From Thereva unica (taxonomy: Eukaryota > Arthropoda > Insecta > Diptera > Therevidae), in contig OX465286.1 in the NCBI GenBank assembly GCA_949987705.1, forward strand, positions 1,054,001-1,118,000: 64,000 nucleotides of DNA, in the 5' to 3' direction. Positions 39,740 to 51,100 of the stretch are shown here, piece by piece (position 1 is the first letter of the stretch; each line of letters starts with the position of its first letter). The position numbers were made by a program, and so were the translations under genes. The notes under the pieces were generated by a model, which saw only the letters and a program-made list of their open reading frames with translations, ran no database searches and had not been told where the DNA came from.

Positions 39740-40090
39740 GTAGACTTGTTTAGAATTGTCCCTCTAGTTTCAATACGTTCCTACCGGACCGTTTTTGCTT
39801 ATAAGATGTTAAGTAGTAAGCAGGATAGAGAGTCTCCTTACCTGAGGCATCTGTTCGCACCGAAAAATTTCTCCGTATTCTCACTCCGTTTATTATTCGA
39901 CTGAATGAGGTTTTAGTGATTTGAATTAATTGGTCTGGAAAGTTCAGTTCCACCATTGCTTTGTAGATTTTTGAATGTAGCGCAAGATCATATACTATCT
40001 TAAACTCAATGAAAAAGAGGTGGGTCTCTATATTAAACTCTTTCATCTTTTCAATTACCTGTGTTAATGTGAATATGTGATGGGTTGTGG
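39740..40090 (-). mobile_element. LINE RT remnant nested in the hAT element
   Basis: Minus frame: STTHHIFTLTQVIEKMKEFN, IETHLFFIEFKIVYDL, then FPDQLIQITK. This is the RT N-terminal block of RTE-like elements, where FIDFK.AYD is usual. No active site remains. Confidence 0.7.
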
Positions 40091-40164
40091 ACTTTTGTTT
40101 CCTGAATTTGGCGGCATACTTCAGGAATTTGGCGGCACATTGGTTGAGAGCCACTGCTCTACAG

Positions 40165-40515
40165 CCCCGTTCTAAGAAGATTCTCAATTTAGCAAGTTGT
40201 ATTTGAGGCGTCGAGCTGCTGGAGGACTTTTATATCTAAAAAAATTACATCTTAAAAAGCAATATTTTGGCAGTAAGTAATAACTAATATATACATTAGC
40301 TATTCTACATAAACTTTGTCGTTCTGGATCGTCTTGATAATTATTTCATATTTTATTAGATTCCATTTCTTACATTCCGAATTCATATCATTTGTTTCTT
40401 TAAATAATATAATTAATTTTAAATGTTGCTGCTCCATTGTGCAACCTTCTTTAACCCATTCCTCCTCTACTGCTGTGTTATCTACTTTTGAAATCCATAT
40501 GTTATATGTTCGTCT
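40165..40515. other. intergenic sequence upstream of the GTSF1-like gene
   Basis: AT-rich, with no other feature. Confidence 0.4.
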
Positions 40516-40548
40516 TATAAAGAACAAGCATACCGGCGCGGCTCACTT
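40516..40548 (+). promoter_or_regulatory. TATA box plus initiator of the GTSF1-like gene
   Basis: TATAAAG at 40516-40522 and an initiator-like TCACTT at 40543-40548. The initiator A is 29 nt downstream of the TATA start, the classical spacing. The predicted 5' UTR is about 96 nt. Confidence 0.55.
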
Positions 40549-40640
40549 TTGCTTTGCCGCTTTTAAATCGCCCGGCATTATCGGGGGGCGAAGTGTTTTC
40601 TTTTGTAATTGTTATATACTACATTACACACATTTTAATT

Positions 40641-40868
40641 ATGGAATCCGAATACGCATTGTGTCCCTTTAATACATCCCATAAAGTGCTAAGATTTCGA
40701 ATGCCACAGCATATTGTTAAATGCAAGAAGTCATATTCTGGGCCGCCTCTAGAACCGTGTCCTTTTAATGCTACACATTATTTCGAGAAAGGAGATATGG
40801 CAAAACATTTAGAAACTTGCAAGGATTACCATGAAACACGAAGGGAGGAATATGAAAATTATTATTAA
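40641..40868 (+). CDS. GTSF1/Asterix-like protein with two CHHC zinc fingers
   Basis: A single-exon 75-aa protein. Two U11-48K-type CHHC fingers fill it: C8-x5-H14-x9-H24-x3-C28 and C40-x5-H46-x9-H56-x3-C60, both with the CPFN(A/T).H core. The family (GTSF1, Drosophila Asterix) supports piRNA-guided silencing with Piwi proteins, and the first finger of mouse GTSF1 binds RNA. The long acidic and aromatic C-terminal tail used for Piwi binding in full-length GTSF1 is missing, so this is one of the short paralogue-type members. The start at 40641 was chosen because it follows a good promoter and the first finger begins 7 residues later. The in-frame ATG at 40554 would add 29 unlikely hydrophobic residues. 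AATAAA lies near 40982. Confidence 0.9.
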   Translation: MESEYALCPFNTSHKVLRFRMPQHIVKCKKSYSGPPLEPCPFNATHYFEKGDMAKHLETCKDYHETRREEYENYY

Positions 40869-41327
40869 ACAAGTTTTTTTTTTGTTTTTTTTTTTAAATT
40901 TTGTACTTTTAGGTGATGTTAGGTTTGATAATAATTGTTATCAAGAAAGAAATGTATTTGCACATTTATATACATATGTATAAATAAATCAACTCAGATT
41001 CCTACTTCTGTTTTTGTTTTTAATAATACCACACGCACGCAGACGCCACATTTCCACACTTGTTGATTCTGTCATATCATATGGTAGTTGTGTCACTTTA
41101 ATTTCATGTTAATTAAAAGACATGAGACAGATTAAGAAGAATTTGCTGATTCAGATGTTTTTATAGAGAGTTTGTTATGAAGGAAAGTTTGTCTTGTATC
41201 CTATAAATTCTATTTATTTATTTGCCAAACAAAGTACACTTAAATTTTAGTAGATCGAATTAAATAAATTATCATATTAGGATGCTAAGTTAGGTGCAGG
41301 TATAAATGTAGGTTATACAATAATATA
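40869..41327. other. 3' flank of the GTSF1-like gene
   Basis: AT-rich. 41213-41240 repeats the (TTTA)n-GCCAAACAA string seen at 11365. Confidence 0.5.
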
Positions 41328-41702
41328 GGGCCTTTTCGTAAACGCATACGTATGCTTTGCAACGATGCAACGAGTTCGTAAACGCAGATGATGCAAAGTC
41401 ATTCGTTCGGAAACGTACAAGATTCAATTTTGTTGCGCAACAGTCAAAGCAACAGCGCAGCTATTTTCGAATGTATGCTTTTGAGTAGTGGATGGAAGTT
41501 TTTCTTACTAAGTACAAATGTTGGCTTTAGTTGTTTATAATGTTTATTTTTTTATATTTTTCGTTTTCACTCTTATTAAAAACTTTGCGTTTAGGAACGG
41601 ACTGATGTACCACATACGTATGCGAAAAGAAGTTTGCGCTGCTTTGTTGCCAATGCGTTGTTGCTCAGTTGCTCTGTTGCTTTGACGTTTACGAAAAGGC
41701 CC
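41328..41702. mobile_element. 375-bp MITE with GGGCCTTTTCGTAAACG termini and ATA duplication
   Basis: Perfect 17-bp inverted ends, flanked by ATA at 41325-41327 and 41703-41705. The interior is rich in TTGC/GCAA units. No coding. Confidence 0.88.
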
Positions 41703-41949
41703 ATACTTACAGTGCCGGCCCTAGCCCTTGAACAAGGTAGAGCGAGATTGTCTCTCAGCGCCCTTTGGTCAAAGATTTCACAACATCACATAAATTGGGC
41801 TTCAGTTTGTCTGTCTATTTGTCCACGAAGGAATATACGGCCGAATACGAACATTAAAAAGTACGCCGAATATACCGAATACGAATATTCGGCCGAACAT
41901 TCGGCGTATCTCTACCCTGTATGTATATTACACAATTCTTCATTACGAC
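41703..41949. other. short intergenic stretch with a hAT-like end
   Basis: CAGTGCCGGCCCTAG at 41710 resembles a hAT terminus. The partner end was not found. Confidence 0.35.
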
Positions 41950-43365
41950 TATTCTTCTTCTTCTTTGATCCGCTAGCTGGCGGTCCGAGCGGGACGTCCC
42001 CGCAACGGATACGCTGCTGTCGGTGCCGCTGGGTCTTGAACTTTATTCGCGATGCGTTACCATTCTTGCCGGTTTTTGGGGACGTCTCGAGCCGCGGTAA
42101 CTGATAACCGTTGATTCTTTAGGTCACCCTCGATATTCTTTAGCCAGGTTTTCTTCGGTGCCGATCGCTGGACTCTCCAGCCTGCGAAACGGTCTCGCCA
42201 GAGAAGTTTACGTGGCAAGCGGTCATCATCCATTCGGCAAACATGCCCAAACCACCGTAGTCGACGCTTTTGCATTTCTTCTTTGATCAGTGTCTGCTGA
42301 TCACATCTTTGTCTGACTGTCCCGTTTCGAAGGCGATCGCGTAGTGAGACACCGAGGATCTGCCTCAAGCATCGCATTTGGAAGACCTCGAGCTTCTTAA
42401 CCTCCAGTTTGAGCAGTGTCCATGTTTCAGATCCATAAAGAAGAATTGGAAGGATCAACAAAGGCGTACTTTTGTTTTTATGGAAATATTTGTTCGGTTC
42501 CATATGCACCACTTGAGCGAGGCGAATGTTGCTGTTGCCTGACCGATGCGGCTGTGAACATCGGACGTCGATGCCACTTTCGTTTCCTCAATCAATGATC
42601 CCAAATATTTTAACCTCGAAACCTGTTCGATTTGGGTTCCATCGAGGTGAACACTGGCCCTCGATCCGTCCGTTGTGAGCACTTTGGTCTTCTCTGCATT
42701 GATTTTTAACCCGTATGACTGGGCGATGCGAGAAATGTCGTATGAGATGTCCGTTGCTTCGGCATCCGTATCGGCGAAGACGGCGCTATCGTCGGCGAAC
42801 ATTAAGTCGGTTACGAAGTTGTTGTCGTCGTATCGAACTCCGAGTCGTTCGTATGCTTCACGCATAATCGCGTCGATCACAACATTGAAGAGAAGGGGCG
42901 AAGCGATGTCTCCCTGTCGGGCACCCGTTTGAATCGGGAACTCCTCGGATAAGCCGCTTCGAATACGAACGCTGCTGGTTGAGCCATCGTATCACGCTTG
43001 GAGAAGTTTGATGATTCTCAATGGCACGTGTTCGGTTTCCAAGACTCTCCACAAGCTGTTCCAATCGATGCAATCGAAAGCGGATTTGAAATCGATGAAA
43101 ACGACGACAGTTCGTTTGCCGCAACGAATTCTTTCTTCCATTAGTTGACGGAGTGCGAATATTTGATCAATACATTCTTGATGTGGTCTAAATCCCGCTT
43201 GTTCTTTCCGGCTCGTTTGCTCTCGATGTTTCTGTAGCCTCGATTGTATGATTTTCGTAAATACTTTGCCAACGATCGAAAGAGGGGCTAATACCGCGAT
43301 AATTCTTGCATTCCCGACTGTCGTCTGCTGATCTGTTAATACAGAGCTATCTAGGATAGATCCTT
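41950..43365 (-). mobile_element. family B LINE, RT to 3' end
   Basis: Minus translation matches 10785-12135 almost residue for residue (TDLMFADDSAVFAD, LKYLGSLIEETK, LPILLYGSETWTLL, RRLRWFGHVCRM) and extends further upstream in the RT. A deletion near 42460-42510 removes the RT/C-domain junction. The 3' end is a GAA-repeat tail. The high identity implies a recent family. Confidence 0.9.
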
Positions 43366-45204
43366 AAAGAAAATGCACTAGATGTCAAAAATTATACTCT
43401 CTGTAACAATCAATTTATGGCAAAATTAATACAATTACAAATCTTTAACCCAATTAGTTGCATCCAAAGGAAGAGGCATGTTCGAACGAGTTTAGTGCTG
43501 GCTATCGAATGAGCCGCACCGTGGTTATCGGTCTATAAACAACTAGAAGATAGTATAGGGACTATCTTTTGTTGGCAGGCCCATTCCACATTATCTATCG
43601 CTTTTACCAAGTATCTTTACTTAATGCTGTTCTAGTATCTCGATTTAAAATCATGCTAGAATTGATAATAAATATATGTGCATATATATAGATAGTACTA
43701 AAAAGCTTGTGCTACATATTCATCTGCTCCTCACTCTGTAGTTCGAGCAATTGCGGATGAAGTCATACATAGCACACATTTCTTAACCTATGAACTGATT
43801 GTGATAATAGTTTTTTTCGTGTTGTTTGTCTGTTTATTAAACAAATCTTATTTTTATCTCATTAAAAAAGAGAGATTTTTATATTATTTATAAATAGATA
43901 ATTTTGCAAATTTCTCAGGAATTTGTTTATGATTTTAATTAATATTATATAGAGATACTGGACTCGGTTAATAGAAAATTGCCGTGTGTCTTGAATCATA
44001 AAATAGTACTACAAAAACACTTCCAGCACACATCTAGGTTAATAGTAATAGCAGCAATATTCTTCGTGTTGTCTATTGTAGTTGGTCGCGGTCCGGAGCT
44101 CAATGTTTTTTTTTTGCTGCTGCTACTTTTTCGTATGGTCATTTTCCTCCTGTAGTTTCTCGTAATTAACACTTTTTTTATATCTGTTTGCTGGACAATG
44201 AGATCACCATCGTCAATGTTGTCCAGCTCAAATATTTATCTAGATTGAATGAAGGAAAGAAAAACAACAACGAATTCAATGAAGTAGAACGAGAGAGAGA
44301 GAAGTGAAATTGGATATTTATCGAGATACTTTTTAAGGTGGTGTCGCATGAGAGGTCTTTAAATGTCGCATTTTTTTGTGCCGTTTTTATTGATATGCCA
44401 GTTCGATTAATTTCAAGAATTTGGGGGTTATTTATGACATAAAAAAATATTTTTTTTTAAATAATTTTTCTTGGTAACAGATATAGAAACTCGTTCGGAA
44501 AAAGAAATATCACGAGAGTACTGAGAAAGCGAAAGCGTTTCTTTATCTGCTGTTTAAACTGACTTAGTATAATGATAGGTAGTTTAGATCATTAGCGTTT
44601 TGCATTCCTTTTGGTAAGATATCAAACATGTTTAGTGCTTCTAATATTTGCTAGCTTCGTCGATACCGTTTAAAGTCGATGTCATCTAGTTTGGTATGTT
44701 ATCTAGGTGCCCTGGACTACTTGGTCTACGCCATTCTTTTGGCGCCCTTGGTGTACTTTGTCTTTTGGGTCATGATGTAATAGTAGTAAATTTGAATGAC
44801 AGGAAAGAATAGGGCAAGTTACTGAGGGTCTAGAAGGTGCTGACGCAAATATAGATGAACTAGACGTTTTAACTCTTGGATTGATTGCTGATTTGTCAGT
44901 AAACTGCCCGTAGGTGGTCCATTAGACGATAGGTCACTGCTATGACTCATGGAAAAGCATGATGCGATTAACAAGAGCAATTAACTTTGTTGCTTTTGCA
45001 GACAAGTCAATAAATCAAAACGATTTTCGTCAATAATGTATTGTGCACTTGCAAATGGCAACGGTTTTAGACCCTGTGCCCGAAATAAAAATCAAGCTTC
45101 ACTTTACAGAATCTGTTGTATGCCTGCAGCAACATAAGCTAGGAAAATTTTGTGATATCTGAGGGAAAGAAGTGACGTAAATATACTTTATTTTTGGCAT
45201 TTAT
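43366..45204. other. intergenic sequence, nothing recognised
   Basis: 1.8 kb with no domain, RNA gene or paired repeat ends. It contains a (GA)n run near 44290. Confidence 0.45.
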
Positions 45205-45640
45205 ATTTTGCCATTTGCAAAAAGCACTCAAAAACCTCTTGGCGGTGTTCGAGAGGAAAATACTTCGGAGGATTGTTGGCCCCGTATGTGATGAAGGAGG
45301 ATTCCGGATACTCTACAATGACGAGATCTACGAGCGCTATCGCGGCATAGATGTTTTGAAAAAAATAAAGCTCGGTAGGCACCGGTGGGCAGGGTATCTA
45401 GCTCGTATGAGTGAAGATGAGCCTGCTCGGAAAGTTCTCTGCGGTAAGACCTATGGGGTGCGACAGGGATGGAGATGCAACCTTCGCTGGAAGGATGGCG
45501 TACACCAGGATGCTCAGAGCTTAAGAATGCCAAACTGGATGACATCGGCTCAGAATCGGGAGCGGAGGAGAGAACAGTTTCGAAAGGCCAGGACCGGATC
45601 CCGGTTGTAGAGCCCTTAAAGAAGAAGAAGAAGATATGTC
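45205..45640 (+). mobile_element. LINE 3' end, C-terminal domain
   Basis: Plus translation 45194-45610: VFERKILRRIVGPVCDEGGF, YNDEIYERYRG, GRHRWAGYLARMSEDEPARK, ending at a stop and followed by a (GAA)n tail. This is the usual C-terminal domain after the RT in RTE/CR1-type elements. A related tail string is at 49455. Confidence 0.85.
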
Positions 45641-45849
45641 ACTAGCCCGTTCAGTTTTAGGGCATAAATACGTTCTATTTTTGAGCTTGCTATGGGCGAT
45701 GCGAAACGAGCGTCGGATGTAAAAAGAAGATCTAATTCTGAATTCTGGCCTTAGCTTTGTCTCTACTATAAAAAGAAGCAGGACTTTGAGAAAGGATTGG
45801 GGACTGAATGAAAATTTACAAACAAATCCGCTCTGATTAACGATTAACG
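45641..45849. other. short unassigned spacer
   Basis: Nothing recognised. Confidence 0.4.
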
Positions 45850-46640
45850 ATCTAGATCATCCATTGAAGCGAGGATGCATTGATGGTGCAAGTTTTATTA
45901 CAAATGAGACAGTACTTCGTTTTGGGGGGGGGGGGGGAGGCATTGAATTCGATTTCACACACAATCAACGCAGTCGAGAGGGAGTCAATTTTAAGCAATA
46001 TCAGGAAGTCACGACGAACAGGTGGGGAATGGGAGAAGAGGATATAATGGGATTTCAGAGGATTGAGTTTTAAAAGGTTCAAAGAAGACCAATTGGAAAT
46101 ATGCTGTAGGTCAGCGTCTAGCTTCACAATACATCTATCAAATTGATCTTTTGGTGCCGAAATATGTATAAAGTTGCACATCATCTGCATACATGTGAAT
46201 TTTCGTCATTAGCTACTGAAGGAAGATCATTAATGAAAATAATAAATAGCAGAGGCCCAAGGATGGAGCCTTGGGGTACGCCAGCATGAAGTAAGGCATC
46301 AAGAGACTTAACAAATATTGGAAGTGACTTTAAGGAGAGAAGATTCACAGCTATGTTGCTTGCAGAACCCAGATTGCCATACATTTATTACTTGGAGACG
46401 TCCACAATGCTCAAGTATTTGTGACGCCCTCAGCTTTTCGAGAGCCTTTGCCAAGAAAGGGAGGATACTGATAAGCCGGAAATCCGATGGGCAAGTAGGT
46501 AAAGGCCACTTGGAAATTGACATAATCAAGGCAAGCTTCCACGCCGAACAAAACTTTGAAACAGTAAGGCAGGCGTTAAATAAGTGGAGTAATAACAGGT
46601 AAAAGACAAGGTATGACCATATATTATCATAAATCAATAT
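45850..46640 (-). mobile_element. Jockey-type LINE RT fragment
   Basis: Minus frames: PSDFRLISILPFLAKALEKL, LHAGVPQGSILGPLLFIIF, INDLPSVANDE, then after the lost active site SNWSSLNLLKLNPLKSHYIL. The FADD region is disrupted by frame shifts, and a G-run near 45927 marks decay. Confidence 0.8.
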
Positions 46641-46670
46641 GGATTAAATCTTAAATCGAACCTTTCTTAC

Positions 46671-47307
46671 TACCCGATTAAAAATAATTTCATGGTTAAT
46701 TTCCTTACTAGCACGCACGCGCCCGCAGCTAGCACGCATAGCGAACAAACAGGCACGCCACAAAAGTACGTACTCTCCCGCCACAGGCACGCACGCTCCC
46801 GCCACAGGGATACACGCTCCCGCCACTGGCACGAAAATCTAAAAATTTGTTCGCTAGAGGGATGCACTCTCCCGCGACAGGTATCCACTCTCCCGCCACA
46901 CGCACGAAAATCTCAAAATGTGCCTGATGACGACTTTACATACATATATAATACTCTTCTCCATCTTTTTTAAGAGGCGTAGAATTTTTATTCTAGGAAA
47001 AAAAATTTTTTTCTTTCATTTTAAATTTGAGTTTCGTGCGTACCAGCTGCATGCTAGCTGCGGGCTAGTGTTATTTTCACTCAGGCGTGCATGCTAGCTG
47101 CGGGCGCCGTGCGGGCTAGTGCATGCCAGCTGCGTACTAGCTGCGGGCGAATTTCATTTTTACTCGTGATTTATAATATTCGTGCGTACCAGCTGCATGC
47201 TAGCTGCGGGCTAGTCTTCAGGCGTGCATGCTAGCTGCGGGCGCCGTGCGGGCTAGTGCATGCCAGCTGCGTGCTAGCTGCGGGCGAATTTCATTTTTAA
47301 TCGGGTA
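46671..47307. mobile_element. MITE with TACCCGATTAAAAAT termini and modular GC-rich subrepeats
   Basis: TACCCGATTAAAAAT on the left is exactly inverted on the right. The direct TA at both ends could be a 2-bp duplication. The left half has four CTCCCGCCAC units. The right half has a unit of about 140 bp present twice (47035-47160 and 47180-47295), itself built from GCATGCTAGCTGCGGGC units. Confidence 0.78.
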
Positions 47308-47851
47308 TGTGTAATGTACTCTATATCCAAAAAAAAAGTCACTAATATATTTCTAATACGTAAAATTCCAGTGGCAAATTTTCAAATTAACACCGTCAAG
47401 TGACTCGCCTCCGCGTCTATTAGTAATAGCTTCTCATAGTAGATGAAGAAATAAGATCATGACACATAATATGAAATGTAAACTTGTGCAGTTTGTTTTG
47501 ATATATAACAACAACAAGAAAAAGTTTCACTTGCAACGGTGACTGATAGTGTGACTCAAGCTACTAACTTAGTTACTGTGTGCTGCTCCTCTCTCCTCTA
47601 TCTCAAGATTTTGTCAAATATTATTATTCAGTCATTGTGCTGCTGTCCAACTACTTCCCTTTTTCCATATATACATATTTCCACCACCCCCGACCGACGA
47701 CACGACACTATCTCTTCTATCCTTGATGGATGTTGTGTTGGGTTGCAAAGCACAAAATGGAAATTATCTTTGAATGTCTGGTCTGGTACTGGTTGGGTAT
47801 CGGCTCTGGGTCTTTTAAATAACTTTCGGCATTATAAGCTTGGCTTTAGTC
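47308..47851. other. upstream region of the IDGF gene
   Basis: No gene. ORFs here are short and lack domains. Confidence 0.4.
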
Positions 47852-47883
47852 AGTGGCTAGCATCCGTTTGGTCGTGACGGTTC
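47848..47883 (+). promoter_or_regulatory. candidate Inr plus DPE core promoter of the IDGF gene
   Basis: TAGTCAGTG around 47852 fits an insect initiator. GGTTC at +28 to +32 fits the DPE consensus RGWYV at its required spacing. It would give a 137-nt 5' UTR. An alternative TATAAAG lies at 47930. Confidence 0.4.
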
Positions 47884-47988
47884 AGTTTTTTTGAACTGCT
47901 TTTTTTTTATATTATTTATTATAAAGTAGAACGGTGGTTTTTTTAAGCTATATACAGTTCGCTTTATATAATATATATATATACTACG

Positions 47989-48121
47989 ATGAAGAATCTC
48001 ATTATTTTAGCCCTTTTTGGGCTGCTTAATGTTATACATTTATCAAGCGCTGATACCGCCGGTAAAGTTGTATGTTATTATAATGCTACCAGTTTTATCC
48101 GAGAAGGTAAGTGGTGTACTC

Positions 48122-48156
<35 letters not shown>

Positions 48157-51100
48157 TAAATTCGAAACACAACAAAAAATTGCAATTTAAAAAATAAATA
48201 AAAAAAAGTGCGCCTTCCAATGTTCATATTTAGTGATTTTTATTTTTACTTTTGAAAATCGCGTTTTCTCTGCGGTGTTTAATATTATACATACATACAT
48301 ATATACACCAATTGGTGTATAAAGGTTATCAGGATGCGCTAAAAAGGTTATCTTTAAGTGAAAAACTTTCCAGAAATTTCTTTTTTTTACATTTATGTGC
48401 ATACATATAAATTTTACAAATAAAACATAAATATTCCACTAAAAATAATAAAAAAGAGAAAATACGGCGCGATAATATCATCGATTACCTCTTCTCAATC
48501 AATAAATTAAATTGTTGATGCTTTTTCTCAGTTGTGGTTTTGTTTTTTAAGTATTGCATTTCTTTAAAAAAAAATTACAGCAATTTGTACTCAAAAAAAA
48601 AACAGACATCTTTACGTAATCTCATTTCCTTGATCGTTTGTTCGGTTTAGTCATTGTCTTAAATTGATTCCAGGAAGTTATCGAGCGACAATTATTATTA
48701 GATAATGTATTTTGTCTGTTTGTCTTTAATTTTTAGATTATCTAAGAAGCTGTGTTCTATAGCATCGTAATTATTTGTGTTGAGAGCAAGATTTTATTTG
48801 AGATAACTGATAATTCGGACTCCCTTGCCCTCCTCGTTTTTCCGTTTGTGGTGGACACACAACTACCAAAACTTGAGCACTCACCCAACAAGCATTTCAT
48901 AACGCGCTAAAATTCGGCGTATGCCTTCTGTGTAGTTCTAAATTCTAATGTGCTTTTCGCGGTTCAGTGCTACTTGGCACGTATTCTGCAGCCCAATTTA
49001 CACACAGTTCGATGGCAGGCCGTGACCTGAAAGTTTTCGCCTTGAGGCCAAGTATTACTATACACTGACCGGCCGCTAACTGTATGGCCTGAAGTTCAAG
49101 AATGCCTACAGTTCAACAAAGCTGACAAAAATCGCATTTATCGTCAGTTCGGGCCTGAAGATCTGAACTTTTATGCAGCCGTGGCGTGATAGTCAAGCGT
49201 ATCTGGACAAGCTTTATATTGGTAGCAGTCTTCATTTCCTTCATTTAAGATATTGGAGGTTGATTTGCTTTGGAGTCGCATTTTGCCATATGTTGCTGCT
49301 GTCGCTGTGAGGATTTAGCGGCTCCAAAAGTGCAATATCTGGAGTCACTTTGGTTTTGTAGCGGACGATGTAACGGAATGTAACTCCAAAGCGGGTCAAC
49401 CTCTTGTGTGGAGCTGCACCACTTTTTCAGTGAGCAACACATTTGTTGCGAGGGTCCAGGACTGGATTCCGGTTGTAGAGCCTTTTAATAGATAATAACA
49501 TAACAGGGCATTAGAAGAAGTGTTTCTTACCAAAGTTGCTTCCACGAGGTGTCGCCAGCTACGCCAGCCTTTCTTAAGTTGGTTACCTCGGGGTTTCTGC
49601 TTCCTTGGTTATCGGAGCGGAAATGAATGTGGTTGCTCGCCAGGTGCTGGCGGCCGATGAGTGGCATTGCAAGTTTGGTTGGGGGCACTTTGGGACATGG
49701 GATTTTCCTGATCCTAAGCTATGCCCGACCAAACTTGCCGCCAATATGGTCACCTTTGCGCTTCAGCTCGTCAATAGACCTTTCGTCCGCAGAGAAATCT
49801 CTACTCCTACACCTTTAAGGTCATTTTTTGGATCTCTAACGTTTTCAGCAAAATGTATCCGCAGGGAAACACCGGACCACAACATAGCTTCGCGTCAGCT
49901 GTCCCTCGTCTACAGCGACAAGGCTTGCTCCTTCCTGGACTTAAGGCGGCCCATCACAGGGGCGCACAGCAACCCCAACGAATCTGGGCTGCTCTGTCCC
50001 CTACCCCAACTCGGCAATATCCTCCAGAAAATTCCCTTGGACGGCAACTAGCTGTTCTGTGGCCAGGAGATTCTCCGGATATACACATCGCAAGAACGTC
50101 CATTCTGACACTTTCTGCCATTTGATCGGACTTCTTTTCTACGACGCTTTTTTGGGTCGCCTCTCCGATGGAGCAAAAGGTGCCCGTACTTCCGCAGGTG
50201 GGCCTCTAAGGAGATCTTCTTCCAATGAAGGAGTGATCTAAGCGCACTCCACCGTGGTTCGTGGACTCAGTCTGCCCTCCTTGAAGAGGTATCCCGAAAA
50301 TTTCCCTTCATTGGAGCCACATTCGGCACCCTACTCCATGGGTTCAGAAATATCCAACTGGCCTTGCAGGTCGTCCTGTTAGGGGATATGAAAGCCCAAG
50401 AAGTGTTTTGCAACTTTGAGAGGTGCAAAGGTTTTTTGAAAAAAGGCGCCATCAAAATTTTATTTTTTGCTCGAAACTGTTTGTCGCATTCATTTTGGCG
50501 CCCCTTGCCACCTGACGCCTAGAGCGACCGCTCTATTCGTTGTGATTGGGTCAATGATGGCTAAACAATTTAATTTTATTGTTTGCCAACTAGTTATCAC
50601 CACGCAATTTTAAATCCAGTTCTTATAAATATGTATATATGTGTGTAGTTATTTACCCATACTCGTACTTTTTGCAATTACCGGAGAGTATAGCTCTTCT
50701 TCGAATCTTTCTCAGTTTATTTCTTGTCCATGATAATTGCAATTCGCATAAATAATATCAAAAGCACAAAAAAAAAACTCCAAAGAAATCCCCTCAACTT
50801 TTTTAGTTTTATTTTTTATTAAATTAATTTTTACCAGTCACGTACCGGCGCAGAGACGTTGCTGAATACTTAATAAATATTATCAACCTTGATTTTATTT
50901 TTTTAACAGAGGAGGAGTTTTTAAATTTAACATATAATGCATATATTCCACCACACAGTAACAAGCAATAACTAAAAAAAAATCCCCACACTATCTATAT
51001 AGAGTAACGAGGTATCGTAGGCGTCCTTCCTGAATGTATACAAATGATCACAGCTCCATAACTAAAATATTCTGGACAGGCTGGAAGTGTTGTGTTAAAT

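Larger units (their letters stand above)
37900..40156. mobile_element. hAT-like transposon with 8-bp target duplication CTCTACAG
   Basis: The left end CAGTGATTCTCAACC and the right end (inverted CAGTGGCTCTCAACC) differ at two positions. The exact 8-bp repeat CTCTACAG flanks both, at 37892-37899 and 40157-40164. Subterminal TTGGCGGCACA blocks occur at both ends. The 2.26-kb interior is not a transposase: it holds a 5S-rRNA-like sequence, a nested MITE with its own duplication, and a LINE RT remnant. The same family has a left end at 7785. Confidence 0.88.

Noticed and set aside
46644..46888. Minus-strand ORFs with a VAGACVPVAG-type repeat, as a repetitive secreted protein
   Set aside because: The repeat is the GC-rich sub-repeat of a MITE; the ORFs run over the element end.
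49605..50051. 148-aa + strand ORF
   Set aside because: It lies antisense in a LINE family D copy, and its homologue at 54800-55300 does not keep the frame.
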